Assembly (NCBI RefSeq): GCF_022179765.1
Contig: NZ_BPRE01000007.1
Span: 124,001-188,000 of the forward strand
Length of the DNA: 64,000 bases
Direction: 5' to 3'
DNA from: Methylorubrum suomiense
GTDB taxonomy: Bacteria; Pseudomonadota; Alphaproteobacteria; Rhizobiales; Beijerinckiaceae
In this document: one piece after another, positions 29,727 through 37,749 of the stretch
Layout of the letters: each line of letters starts with the position of its first letter
Numbering within the stretch: position 1 is the stretch's first letter
Notes under the pieces: generated by a model
The model's database searches: none
What the model was told of the DNA's origin: nothing
Seen by the model: the letters and a program-made list of their open reading frames with translations, nothing else
Made by a program: the position numbers and the translations under genes

Positions 29727-30173
29727 GTGAACGATAAGGGATGGGCGCCTTTGGTGCCTGAGTTCATATGCGAGAACCTCGCGCGAAGTCAGCATTTCTA
29801 CTGCGACCTGATCGGGTTCTCGGTTCGCTTCGCCAGACCGGAGGATGGTTTCGTCTATCTTGATCTCGACGGCGCGCAACTCATGCTTGAAGAGCGGCAT
29901 GCGGAGTGCTGGATCACGGGACCCCTTCATGCCCCATTCGGTAGGGGCTTGAACCTCCAGATCGAGGTAGCGGACATCGCTGCGATTCTCGGTCGTCTGG
30001 AAGCTGCCGGTATCCGCCCTTTCCGCGAAGCCAGTGAAGCCTGGTATCGCGATGGCGACATCGAGCACGGTCAGATCGAAGTGCTCGTGCAGGACCCCGA
30101 TGGCTACCTCTTGCGGTTCGTAGAGGTTACCGGAACGCGACCGGCAAGCGTGATCGAAGACAAGCATGGTTAG
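29727..30173 (+). CDS. VOC-superfamily protein (bleomycin-resistance/glyoxalase type)
   Basis: 148 residues from GTG 29727, behind GGGACGGGGAG; GTG 29721 is an alternative. The two-module VOC fold is visible: VPEFICENLARSQHFYCDLIGF, then FVYLDLDGAQLMLEER, and in the second half NLQIEVADIAAILGRLEAAG and QIEVLVQDPDGYLLRFVE. Such small cytosolic dimers bind and sequester antibiotics of the bleomycin type or act on glyoxal-like substrates; which applies is unknown. It is an intact gene inside a patch of dead mobile DNA and overlaps the trbD relic end by 4 bases on the other strand, so it was probably brought in by transfer. Confidence 0.8.
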   Translation: MNDKGWAPLVPEFICENLARSQHFYCDLIGFSVRFARPEDGFVYLDLDGAQLMLEERHAECWITGPLHAPFGRGLNLQIEVADIAAILGRLEAAGIRPFREASEAWYRDGDIEHGQIEVLVQDPDGYLLRFVEVTGTRPASVIEDKHG

Positions 30174-30428
30174 CCCCCGAGATAGCCGGGGATGTGGAGA
30201 TGCCGCCGCACCACATCGACGAACAACGGGTCGCGCTTTCCCGCCCACACCGCCGCGACATGGCCGACCCCGCCCAGACGGCAAGGCCGACCAGCCAGCG
30301 GCGCAGGCCGAGCGCCGCCCCCGGTGTTCCGTTGAGGATGGCGAGTCCGCGGAGAAGCCGCCGAGCAGGATATGCTCGGTCAGCGCGCGGTGGACGGGGA
30401 CGGCGAAACCCGGCACCGCGCCGGCCAT
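30170..30428 (-). pseudogene. Remnant of trbD (VirB3-like conjugation protein)
   Basis: Reading three frames in turn gives MAGAVPGFAVPVHRALTEHI, then RGLAILNGTPGAALGLRRW and LVGLAVW, then HVAAVWAGKRDPLFVDVVRR ending in GYLGG. These are the segments of TrbD/VirB3-like inner-membrane proteins of Ti-type conjugation systems. Two frameshifts (near 30345 and 30250) break it. The ATG overlaps the stop of the upstream trbC piece (TGATG), the coupling usual in trb operons. Confidence 0.75.
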
Positions 30429-30541
30429 CAGATCAGTGCCCCATCGCCGAACAAGAAGAACGACAGGAAGAAGGAGCTGGCCGCGAACGCGATCGACAGG
30501 CCGAAGACGATCTGGATGAGCCAGCGGAAGCCGCTCGACGG
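30428..30541 (-). pseudogene. 3' remnant of trbC (VirB2-like pilin)
   Basis: The minus-strand frame reads SGFRWLIQIVFGLSIAFAAS, followed by SFFLSFFLFGDGALI and TGA. This corresponds to the second transmembrane helix and C-terminus of TrbC/VirB2-type pilins. The N-terminal half is missing or unrecognisable upstream of about 30541. Together with trbD it shows a decayed conjugative (ICE or plasmid) segment. Confidence 0.7.
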
Positions 30542-30581
30542 CGGCCTGGTTCGGTGTCAGCGTCTCCAGTGCCCGTCGCTG

Positions 30582-30726
30582 ATCGGAACAGTTCCGCCAG
30601 GATGGGCAACTCACGCCTAAGCTGTCGGGTGGCGATCATACCTCGCACCGGATTGGGGCGAAGGCCGATCTGATCCTGACTACCGACGAGGCGCCGCCGG
30701 CGATCTTGCCTAGACGCGTTGCGTGA
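30582..30726 (+). pseudogene. N-terminal fragment of an IS630-type transposase/HTH protein
   Basis: The plus-strand frame reads SEQFRQDGQLTPKLSGGDHT, followed by SHRIGAKADLILTTDEAP, then TGA at 30724. The pattern matches the linker between the two helix-turn-helix units of IS630 transposases (RFRETGS-x-x-PK-x-x-GGD-x-x-S-x-x-I-x-A). Similarity fades after DLILTTDE. Orientation is opposite to the IS630 3' piece at 29400, so the two are not simply halves of one interrupted element. Confidence 0.55.
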
Positions 30727-30819
30727 CGCCTTGGCCGAGCGAGGCGCGCGGACCAGGCGGCAGCACGAAAGCCGCGGTCATTCTCAGCCCAGCATGGCAG
30801 GGGCGAGACCGAGAGAGCC

Positions 30820-31218
30820 TCAGGCGGTCCGCAGCAACAGCAGAATCGAAGCGACCGTCATGACCGCGAGCGTTGCAAGGATGCCGACGCCGCGGCAGGC
30901 GAACTGGCGCGGCGTGTTCGCGGCGGCGAACATGCCGATCGGGTGCAGGATTCGGGCGATCACCAGCACGATCAGGAGGCCGCGTACCCAACCTTGCGCG
31001 CCCCCGCCCGCCTCGTAGAGGGCGATCAGCAGAAGGGTAATCGGCACGTATTCCATGAAATTGGCGTGGGAGCGGATGCGCCGCTGCAGGCTGTCCTGTC
31101 CACCATCGCCGAACAACACATTGCCGGTCAGCCGTCCACCGATCACCCAGCCGGACATCCCGGCATAGATCAGGCCGAGCAGGCCGGCATAGAAGGCGGT
31201 GGTGGCCGGAAAGATCAC
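30820..31218 (-). CDS. MAPEG-family membrane protein
   Basis: About 132 residues from GTG 31218 (GGAGA upstream). Four hydrophobic helices: AFYAGLLGLIYAGMSGWVIG, a central ANFMEYVPITLLLIALYE, LLIVLVIARILHPIGMF and a last helix VGILATLAVMTVASILLLL. The R-x-x-NFMEYVP-x-x-L-L and RILH-x-x-G signatures are those of MAPEG proteins (glutathione-dependent membrane-associated enzymes). Function in bacteria is mostly unassigned. The frame runs on upstream of the GTG, but residues there are not membrane-like. Confidence 0.85.
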   Translation of the reverse strand: MIFPATTAFYAGLLGLIYAGMSGWVIGGRLTGNVLFGDGGQDSLQRRIRSHANFMEYVPITLLLIALYEAGGGAQGWVRGLLIVLVIARILHPIGMFAAANTPRQFACRGVGILATLAVMTVASILLLLRTA

Positions 31219-31461
31219 AGGCGTCGGTCTCCGTCGCGATTCGGCCAAGATGCCGATCACGGCACCAATCGGCCCCGGTCTCAGTAGTTCCCCCCCGCCT
31301 GCGCACGTCAACGTGTTGATCTGCGCCGGTCGCGGGGGGATGCCGCTGTGGATTGATCGAGATCGGTCGGGCTCTGCATCGCTGCGTGAAGACGAAGGCT
31401 GACATATGTCTGTCTTGCCTTGCGCCGATGTCGGCACCGAGAAACGTGGGAGGGCGCGTTC

Positions 31462-32361
31462 GTGAGCGGCAAGCTGATCGCGGTCGCCAACATGAAGGGC
31501 GGCGTCGGCAAGACGACGACGGTCGTGATGCTGGCCGAGGCGCTTGCCGCCGACGGGGCCCGGGTTCTCGTGGTCGATCTCGATCCGCAGGCCTCCGTCT
31601 CGGTCTGTCTCGCGGGCGACGACCTGCTGGCGCAGATGATCGGCCGCGGGCGGACGCTCGAGGCTTATCTCGCCCTCAAGCTCATCACCCGGCACAAGCC
31701 CGATCTGCGCGCCCGCATTCAGCCCGGCGTCAGCCTGACCATGCACAAGAACCGGCCGCTGGAACTCGCGCTGCTACCCTCCGGTCCGCATCTGCGACTG
31801 GTCGAGCGGGAGATCCTGTACGAGCTGACCGAGCGGAAGTTCTCGATGCACGACATCGAGGCTCGGCTTTGGACGCTGTTCCAGGACGAGTTCGCGCCGC
31901 TGGTTCAGGATTACGATTACGTTTTCTTCGATTGTGCGCCCGGCATCTCGCCGATGACCGAGGTCGCGGTGCGCGCCGCCGACCTCGTCCTCGTCACATC
32001 GATCCCCGATTTCCTCTCGACTTACGGCCTGAACGCCTTCGTAGAGACGATCTGGCGGCGGAGCGGACGCCAGGGCAGCCATATCCGCCCCAAGAGCGAG
32101 CCATATGTGCTCGTCACCCGCTATCAGGCGCAGGTGCGCCAGCATCAGCAGACGCTCGCCCGGCTCGTCGCCGAGGCGGCGGCGGCGGATGCAGGCTTTC
32201 GCCTGCTGGATACCCGCATACCCCAGGCTGCGGCACTCGCCGATGCCCTTGTCCCGGTCGGCGGGACGCCGCCGACCTTCTCGGCCAAGTACGGCGCGCA
32301 TGTGCCGAACGTGTTGATCCCCCTCGTCGCGGAAGTGAAGGACATCCTCCATGGCGCTTGA
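31462..32361 (+). CDS. ParA/MinD-type P-loop ATPase
   Basis: 299 residues from GTG 31462 behind GGGAGGG. The deviant Walker A KGGVGKTT lies near residue 13 and carries the signature lysine; switch I appears as VVDLDPQASVSV, and the Walker B region as YVFFDCAPGISPMTEVA with TSIPDFLSTYGL. Such ATPases form dimers that bind nonspecific DNA or membrane and position plasmids, chromosomes or protein clusters. There is no adjacent parB or parS-like repeat; instead the next gene overlaps it by 11 bases. It is therefore an orphan ParA whose cargo is unknown. Confidence 0.9.
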   Translation: MSGKLIAVANMKGGVGKTTTVVMLAEALAADGARVLVVDLDPQASVSVCLAGDDLLAQMIGRGRTLEAYLALKLITRHKPDLRARIQPGVSLTMHKNRPLELALLPSGPHLRLVEREILYELTERKFSMHDIEARLWTLFQDEFAPLVQDYDYVFFDCAPGISPMTEVAVRAADLVLVTSIPDFLSTYGLNAFVETIWRRSGRQGSHIRPKSEPYVLVTRYQAQVRQHQQTLARLVAEAAAADAGFRLLDTRIPQAAALADALVPVGGTPPTFSAKYGAHVPNVLIPLVAEVKDILHGA

Positions 32362-32890
32362 TGTCGACGGATACGCGGTGTTGCAGGCCATGGCCTCGGC
32401 ACCGGAAGCCTTCCCCGATATCCGCGCCGAGGTGCCGAAGGCCGCCCGTTCCCTCGTGATGCGTCAGCTCAAGGCCCGAACCCTGAAGGTCCCGGCACTT
32501 CGCCTCATCCGGGACGTGATCGGTACGGAAGCCTTCGCCCTGATCGCCGACGGCCTGACCGATGCGGAGGTGAAGGCGGTGGTCACCCGCCTCGATCCCC
32601 ATCATCCGACTTTGAAAGAGGCAACGCCCGGCTGGCACCGTCGTCGCCTCGCCGCGCTTGCGGCCGGGGAAGCACCGCTGCGCCGCGGCGAGACCGCTCC
32701 AACCGAGCCCACCTCACCTCCGGCCCCGCCACCCAGGGCCCTCGTGAGCCGCCCCTTCGCCGCGACGTGGGACGGGGTGGATCACGATGCGCCGGTCGAG
32801 ACGAAGATTGCCGCCGCGGACACGAAGGCTGAGGGCAAGAAGGAACGGAAGGACGGCGCCAAGAAGAAGAACAAGAAGAAGAAGCCATGA
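32351..32890 (+). CDS. Hypothetical protein with lysine-rich tail, translationally linked to ParA
   Basis: 179 residues. The N-terminal two thirds are helical (YAVLQAMASAPEAFPDIRAE, LVMRQLKARTLKVPALRLI, LIADGLTDAEVKAVVTRLDP). Then comes a Pro/Thr linker (TEPTSPPAPPPR) and a C-terminal run made almost wholly of lysine (KAEGKKERKDGAKKKNKKKK). The start overlaps the parA stop by 11 bases, so the two are made together. The basic tail could bind DNA, RNA or acidic lipid. I recognise no ParB, MinE or McdB signature; it may be the ParA partner or adaptor. Confidence 0.7.
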   Translation: MALDVDGYAVLQAMASAPEAFPDIRAEVPKAARSLVMRQLKARTLKVPALRLIRDVIGTEAFALIADGLTDAEVKAVVTRLDPHHPTLKEATPGWHRRRLAALAAGEAPLRRGETAPTEPTSPPAPPPRALVSRPFAATWDGVDHDAPVETKIAAADTKAEGKKERKDGAKKKNKKKKP

Positions 32891-33020
32891 GGGATGGCGG
32901 CGCCGAAGCCCCAGGCACGCTGTTCGGGATAGCTTCAGCGGACAAACGGCGCTGACCTTGCCATCGACGGGCGCGCGAATTCACCCTGTCCGTTCGATCC
33001 AGGCGAGTCCCCTTGAAACG

Positions 33021-33050
33021 CGAACGGGCGCCCCGAGGGGCGCCCGTTCG
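33021..33050. terminator. Perfect 14-bp stem bidirectional terminator
   Basis: CGAACGGGCGCCCC and its exact complement around GA, followed by TTCTCG on the plus strand. It lies between the convergent lysine-tail gene and the porin gene and can serve both. Confidence 0.8.
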
Positions 33051-33075
33051 TTCTCGCTGAATAAGCGGAAGCCGA

Positions 33076-33960
33076 TCAGTAGGCGCTGAACTTGTAGTTG
33101 AAGCCGGCGCGGATCAGGCTGCCTTCGGTCTTGAAGGTCGAGGTGTAGCTGGTGGCGGCGTTGCCGGGCAGGACGCCCTGCACGACGATGCTGCGGCCGC
33201 CGAGATCGTAGCGGATGTATTCCGCCTTGATCGTCACGTCGGACTTGATGCCGAGGAAGCGACCGAATGCGAAGTAGTTGAGGAACGATTCGGCCGGAAT
33301 GGCGTATTCGATGCCGCCACCGTAGTTGTAGCCGGTCTCGAACTGCTTGTCGTAGCCGCCGACGAACTGCAGAGGCTGGCCCTGCGCGGCGGTGCCGAAG
33401 AAGGAGGCGCCGTAGGCAACCTGACCGAAGGCCAGACCACCGGTCCCGTAAACGAGGAACCGATCGAAGGCGTAGCCGATCTTGCCGTTCACGGTGCCGA
33501 GATAGTCGAGGTTCTGCGTGTAGACGCTGGCGTTCGGCGTGGCCGGGAACAGGCCGCCGACGGTGTTCGGCGAGCCGAGGAAGCCGCGGTTCTTCTCCAG
33601 ATCCGTCCACGTGATGTCGAACGCCGCGCCGACGACGAAGCCGGAGCCGGGCGTGAACTGCAGGTTATAGCCGAAGCCGCCGCCGATTTTCGAGAAGCCG
33701 TCGACTTCGCTCTTGAGCGAGGCGGGGCGGAAGTTGTTGGCAACGTTCAGAGCCGTGCCGGCCTGATTGCCGACCGTGCGGATGTTCGGGTTGTCGGTGA
33801 AGGCGTAGCCGGTATGCAGGCCGGCGTAGAAGCCGGTCCAGGTGAAGACCGGAACCGGCGAGAAGACCGGCGGCGGCTCGGCCCGGCGCGGCAGGTCGGC
33901 AGCCAGGGCCGCGGAGGTCGCGAGCGCCGCTGCGCCGCCGAGGAGGAAAGCTTTGATCAC
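33076..33960 (-). CDS. Outer-membrane beta-barrel protein (Omp25/Omp31-like)
   Basis: 294 residues from GTG 33960. A Sec signal (AFLLGGAAALATSAALAA) is followed by the hallmark mature start ADLPRRAEPPPVFSPVPVFTWTGFYAG, seen here as separate blocks DLPRRAEPPP and FTWTGFYAGLHTGYAF. Alternating hydrophobic strands run to a C-terminal strand ending FNYKFSAY, with terminal aromatic residues near the end as expected for BAM-dependent assembly. This porin-like family is abundant in Hyphomicrobiales. No partner genes; its own terminator lies 26 bases downstream. Confidence 0.88.
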   Translation of the reverse strand: MIKAFLLGGAAALATSAALAADLPRRAEPPPVFSPVPVFTWTGFYAGLHTGYAFTDNPNIRTVGNQAGTALNVANNFRPASLKSEVDGFSKIGGGFGYNLQFTPGSGFVVGAAFDITWTDLEKNRGFLGSPNTVGGLFPATPNASVYTQNLDYLGTVNGKIGYAFDRFLVYGTGGLAFGQVAYGASFFGTAAQGQPLQFVGGYDKQFETGYNYGGGIEYAIPAESFLNYFAFGRFLGIKSDVTIKAEYIRYDLGGRSIVVQGVLPGNAATSYTSTFKTEGSLIRAGFNYKFSAY

Positions 33961-34310
33961 GAGGTGCCGCCTTGCAGAGCTGATATCGTAGCGTAACCGT
34001 AGCAGCCTTACGGCCACGCTGCCTATGGCAACGAAGCAACACGCAGCGACCGCCTGCCTCTTGTTGCGGTGCACGCCGGTCCCACCGGCCAGGACGCTGA
34101 ACATTCGAATGTTTCGACTGCCGATTGTCGGCGGCCGATGACTGGCAAAATGGGCGGCCGTTGCGCTTGGCAGGACGACCTTGACCTGTAGGGCTCAGGG
34201 ATGCTTCTGGCGCCGGAAGCCCCCGTCCGGCCGCCAGCGCCCCATCTCGCCGCGCGGCAGCCGGGCCGTTCCCGCCCTCGCGCTCCCGCGACCGGCGGGT
34301 CCAGCGGGTC
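33961..34310. promoter_or_regulatory. Divergent promoter region, porin and pyruvate kinase
   Basis: 350 bases between two divergent starts, with no credible gene. It must hold both promoters. A palindromic ATTCGAATGTTTCGA-like stretch around 34104 is the only striking motif; I could not assign a regulator. Confidence 0.4.
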
Positions 34311-35759
34311 ATGGAGGCTGGATTGAAGCGCTCGCGCCGTACCAAGATCGTCGCAACCCTGGGGCCGGCCTCCGACACGCCGGAGATGATCACCAAGCTG
34401 TTCCAGGCCGGCGCGGACGTATTCCGCATCAACATGAGCCACTTGGACCGCGCCAAGCTGCCGGAGCGGATCGAGGTGATCCGCACGATCGAGCGTGAAG
34501 CGAAGCGGCCGATCGGCATCCTGGTCGATCTCCAGGGCCCGAAGCTGCGGCTCGGCACCTTCGTCGATACCGCGGCCGAGCTGGAGAACGGGCAGAGCTT
34601 CGTGCTCGATTCCGATCCGACCCCAGGCGATGTGCACCGCGTCTTCCTGCCCCATCCGGAGATACTCTCGGCGCTCGAGCCCGAGCACACCATCCTGATC
34701 GACGACGGCAAGCTGCGCCTGATCGTGACGGAGGTCAGCGAGGGCCGTGCGGTCACGCGCGTCGAGGTCGGTGGCCGCATCTCGAACCGCAAGGGCGTGT
34801 CGCTGCCCCAGACGGTCATTCCGGTGCCGGCGATGACGGACAAGGACCGGGCGGACCTCGAAGCCGGCCTCGCCGCGGGTGCCGACTGGATCGCCGTATC
34901 CTTCGTTCAGCGTCCCGAGGATGTCGCCGAGGTCAAGAAGGTCGCTGCTGGCCGCGCCCTGGTCATGGCCAAGATCGAGAAGCCGCAGGCGCTCACACGC
35001 CTCGACGAGATCATCGAGATTTCCGATGGCATCATGGTCGCCCGCGGCGATCTCGGCGTGGAGATGCCGCTGGAGCAGGTGCCGGGCGTGCAGAAGCGCA
35101 TCACCCGCGGCGCCCGTCGTCTCGGCAAGCCGGTCGTCGTCGCGACGCAGATGCTCGAATCGATGATCACCGCGCCCGTGCCGACCCGCGCCGAGGTGTC
35201 GGACGTCGCCACCGCCGTCTACGAGGGCGCGGATGCCGTGATGCTCTCGGCCGAGAGCGCAGCCGGCGCCTTCCCGGTCGAGGCGATCACCACCATGAGC
35301 CGCATCGCCGAGCAGGTGGAGCGGGACGCGCTCTACTGGTCGATCCTGACGGCGCAGCGCACCGCCCCCGAGCCGACCGCCTCGGACGCCATCGCGGCGG
35401 CCGCCCACCAGATCGTCGAAGCATTGGGCCTGCGCGCCATCATGGCCTGGACCCATTCGGGCTCGACGGTCCAGCGCCTCGCCCGCTCGCGGCCGAATGC
35501 CAGTGTGATTGCGCTGACGCCGAAGCGCGAGACGGCCCGCCGGCTCACCATGGTCTGGGGCACGCACCCGATCGTCACCAAGGATGCGAGCGACATCGAC
35601 GACATGGCGTTCCGGGCGGCGAAATTCGCCGTGCGCGAACGTTTTGCCGAACTCGGCGACCGGGTCATCGTCGTCGCGGGCGTGCCCTTCGGCATTCCCG
35701 GCGCGACCAACATGGTGCGCATCGCCTTTGTGACCCGGGAGCACGCCGAACAGGCGTAA
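34311..35759 (+). CDS. pyk: Pyruvate kinase
   Basis: A 482-residue glycolytic enzyme converting phosphoenolpyruvate and ADP to pyruvate and ATP. It shows RRTKIVATLGPAS, INMSHLD, the catalytic/metal block MAKIEKPQALTRLDEI, MVARGDLGVEMPLEQVP near residue 240, ATQMLESMI and the C-terminal allosteric domain ending with GVPFGIPGATNMVRI. ATG 34311 gives MEAGLKRSRRTKIV; starts 12-15 bases downstream are possible. It is convergent with the alpha/beta hydrolase, stops 3 bases apart. Confidence 0.97.
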   Translation: MEAGLKRSRRTKIVATLGPASDTPEMITKLFQAGADVFRINMSHLDRAKLPERIEVIRTIEREAKRPIGILVDLQGPKLRLGTFVDTAAELENGQSFVLDSDPTPGDVHRVFLPHPEILSALEPEHTILIDDGKLRLIVTEVSEGRAVTRVEVGGRISNRKGVSLPQTVIPVPAMTDKDRADLEAGLAAGADWIAVSFVQRPEDVAEVKKVAAGRALVMAKIEKPQALTRLDEIIEISDGIMVARGDLGVEMPLEQVPGVQKRITRGARRLGKPVVVATQMLESMITAPVPTRAEVSDVATAVYEGADAVMLSAESAAGAFPVEAITTMSRIAEQVERDALYWSILTAQRTAPEPTASDAIAAAAHQIVEALGLRAIMAWTHSGSTVQRLARSRPNASVIALTPKRETARRLTMVWGTHPIVTKDASDIDDMAFRAAKFAVRERFAELGDRVIVVAGVPFGIPGATNMVRIAFVTREHAEQA

Positions 35760-35762
35760 ACC

Positions 35763-36755
35763 TCACTGCCGCTCGAGCAGCGCCTCCGTCTCCCGTACCA
35801 GGGCGTCGGGGGCGGTGTAGGTGATCATGTGCCCTGCGCCCGGCAGCACCACGAGGCGCGCGCCGGGCACGGCACGGCTCAACGGCTCCGCCTGCTTCGC
35901 CGTGACGACGACCGGATCGCCCTCCCCGGTCACGATCACGGTCGGTACTCGGAGCGAGGCATAAAGCGGCGCCTGCTGCGCCAGAGCCGCCGGCAGGCCG
36001 GCCAGATCCTGGATGTTGGCGAGCGCTGATCCCGGTCTGAGGATCAGCGCGGCGCGGCTCTTCTCGACATAATCCTCCACCGGCGGCTCGGGCCGGAACA
36101 CCCCACGGGCAACGCCGGGCAGGTAATACAGGCCGAGGGGTACCGCGATTGTGTGGGTCAGCAGCCATGTCACCGGCGGTTTCAGCGCGAGGTCGGCCCA
36201 CCACGGGAGGGGCATCGGCGGGAACGGCATGGCGACCGGTGCGACGAGAACCAAACCGGCGATGCCCTTCGGCCGATCGAGGGCCATCCGCAGAGCCAGT
36301 GCCCCGGACCATGAATGGCCCATGAGAATCACCGGTCCGAGGCCGAGCCGGTCGATGGCGTCGGCCAGCATTCTGGCCTGGAAGGCCGGCGTCGCGGCCT
36401 CGGCCCCGGCAAGCCGATCGCTGCCGCCATAGCCGGGACGATCGAAGGAGACGACGCGGAATCCGGCAGCGGCAAGGTGCCGGCCGACGCCTTCCATCGG
36501 GTCGTGGGCATTGGCCGATGCGCCGTGCAGCAGCACGATCGTTGCCCGTGGGCCGTCTCGCGGGCCATCCTCGAGATAAGCGACCGACCCGCCTGGAACG
36601 GGAATCCGATGCACGGCCGGCGGATGGCGCGCTTCGACCCTGGCGGCGATCAGCAGCGTTGCGGCAGCGGCAAGACCGAGCACGAGGATGATTAGGCCGG
36701 CGGCCAAGGCCAGGAAGCCGGCGGCGAAGCGCAGGATGACGAAGGGGTCAGACAC
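35763..36755 (-). CDS. Membrane-anchored alpha/beta hydrolase
   Basis: 330 residues. A strongly hydrophobic N-terminal helix (AAGFLALAAGLIILVLGLAA) anchors it, probably facing the periplasm. The hydrolase core has VLLHGASANAHDPMEG (oxyanion), VSFDRPGYGGSDR, the nucleophile elbow GHSWSG near residue 147 (Ser), VTGEGDPVV with the acid, and GAGHMITYT with the catalytic His. All three triad residues are present. Substrate unknown; the family includes esterases and haloalkane or epoxide hydrolases. Confidence 0.9.
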   Translation of the reverse strand: MSDPFVILRFAAGFLALAAGLIILVLGLAAAATLLIAARVEARHPPAVHRIPVPGGSVAYLEDGPRDGPRATIVLLHGASANAHDPMEGVGRHLAAAGFRVVSFDRPGYGGSDRLAGAEAATPAFQARMLADAIDRLGLGPVILMGHSWSGALALRMALDRPKGIAGLVLVAPVAMPFPPMPLPWWADLALKPPVTWLLTHTIAVPLGLYYLPGVARGVFRPEPPVEDYVEKSRAALILRPGSALANIQDLAGLPAALAQQAPLYASLRVPTVIVTGEGDPVVVTAKQAEPLSRAVPGARLVVLPGAGHMITYTAPDALVRETEALLERQ

Positions 36756-36772
36756 GGATCACGGCGACCGGA

Positions 36773-37387
36773 TCAGAGGTCGCGACCATCCACCTCGGGC
36801 CGCAAGCGGTCGATCGCCTTCTTGAGGACGTCCCAGCGGGGATAGAGCGATTCCGCGCGACGGAAGGCGTCCATGGCCCGGCCTTTGTCGTCCGCCGCGA
36901 GGTAGAGCTTGCCGAGGGCCGCCCAGGCCTCGAAATGGCGCGGCTCCAGCACGAGGGCGCGCTGAAGATCGGCGATGGCACTCGCCGAATCGGATAGCCG
37001 CCAGAACAACGTGGCCCGACGGCTCCAGCCCTCGGCCCAGTCGGGCTCCAGAGCGACGGCCCGGTCCATCAATTCGACGGCGAGGGGCAATTCGTTGCCG
37101 GCCATGGCTTGGCGGGCGCGGTCGGAGAGGAGGTCGGCCGTCGCGCTTCCGGAGCGGCCGAGGCGGCGCTCGATCAATGTGGCGATGGCTTTGGACTCGG
37201 CCTCGTCGTCCGATTCCTTCAAGCGCTTGTACAGATCGTCGAGGCTGACGGGAGGTGGCGCCTTGCGCTCCTTCTCCGCTTGCTCTCGCCTGCCCTGTTC
37301 GGGATTGGCCGGCGCGGCCGACGCGCTTGTCCCCGCCAGGATCAGGGCGAGGAGGAGGGTCAGGCTCGGGAGCGGGTGGGCAGGCAT
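36773..37387 (-). CDS. Secreted tetratricopeptide-repeat protein
   Basis: About 204 residues from ATG 37387 (an ATG 15 bases upstream is possible). It has a signal peptide (LTLLLALILAGTSASA) and a charged linker, then two to three TPR units: ALEPDWAEGWSRRATLFWRL, then VLEPRHFEAWAALGKLYLAA and MDAFRRAESLYPRWDVLKKA. Periplasmic TPR proteins of this kind act as scaffolds; no specific partner is evident. It starts 17 bases upstream of the hydrolase on the same strand. Confidence 0.85.
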   Translation of the reverse strand: MPAHPLPSLTLLLALILAGTSASAAPANPEQGRREQAEKERKAPPPVSLDDLYKRLKESDDEAESKAIATLIERRLGRSGSATADLLSDRARQAMAGNELPLAVELMDRAVALEPDWAEGWSRRATLFWRLSDSASAIADLQRALVLEPRHFEAWAALGKLYLAADDKGRAMDAFRRAESLYPRWDVLKKAIDRLRPEVDGRDL

Positions 37388-37465
37388 GTCGCCAGCATCC
37401 ACCCGGTCGCCGGGGGCGTCAACGCGCCCGGGCGCCGCGCCCGCAGCGGGCGGCGGCGCGGCCGA

Positions 37466-37591
37466 TCAGCCCTGGCGGGCCTTGAAGCGCTTCTGGGTCT
37501 TGTTGATCACGTAGACCCGGCCCTTGCGGCGCACGAGTTGGTTGTCGCGGTGACGGCCGCGCAGCGACTTGAGCGAGTTGCGAATCTTCAT
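37466..37591 (-). CDS. rpmJ: 50S ribosomal protein bL36, cysteine-free 41-residue form
   Basis: A 41-residue basic protein starting [20 protein letters not shown] and ending [11 protein letters not shown]. It lacks the zinc-binding Cys/His set of the classical 37-38 residue L36, so it is the C-minus (YkgO-like) form that is the standard L36 in many alphaproteobacteria. It is a stand-alone gene with its own ribosome site. Confidence 0.96.
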   Translation of the reverse strand: MKIRNSLKSLRGRHRDNQLVRRKGRVYVINKTQKRFKARQG

Positions 37592-37749
37592 CGGTCTCAC
37601 GTCGGCACGGATCGAGACCGGCCGCCTGTTGTCAGAAAGTGTTTCTCGGAACGGAGCGCCGCGGACGGCACTCCGGCGATGGCGGTTCATGACATCGCGG
37701 GAAGGCCGCCGCCATATCAGACAAAAGCCTTCGCAGGCAAGGTGTCGCC

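Noticed and set aside
33665..35744. Long open frames antisense to pyk
   Set aside because: They cover the complement of pyruvate kinase and the divergent promoter region without any start signal or domain.
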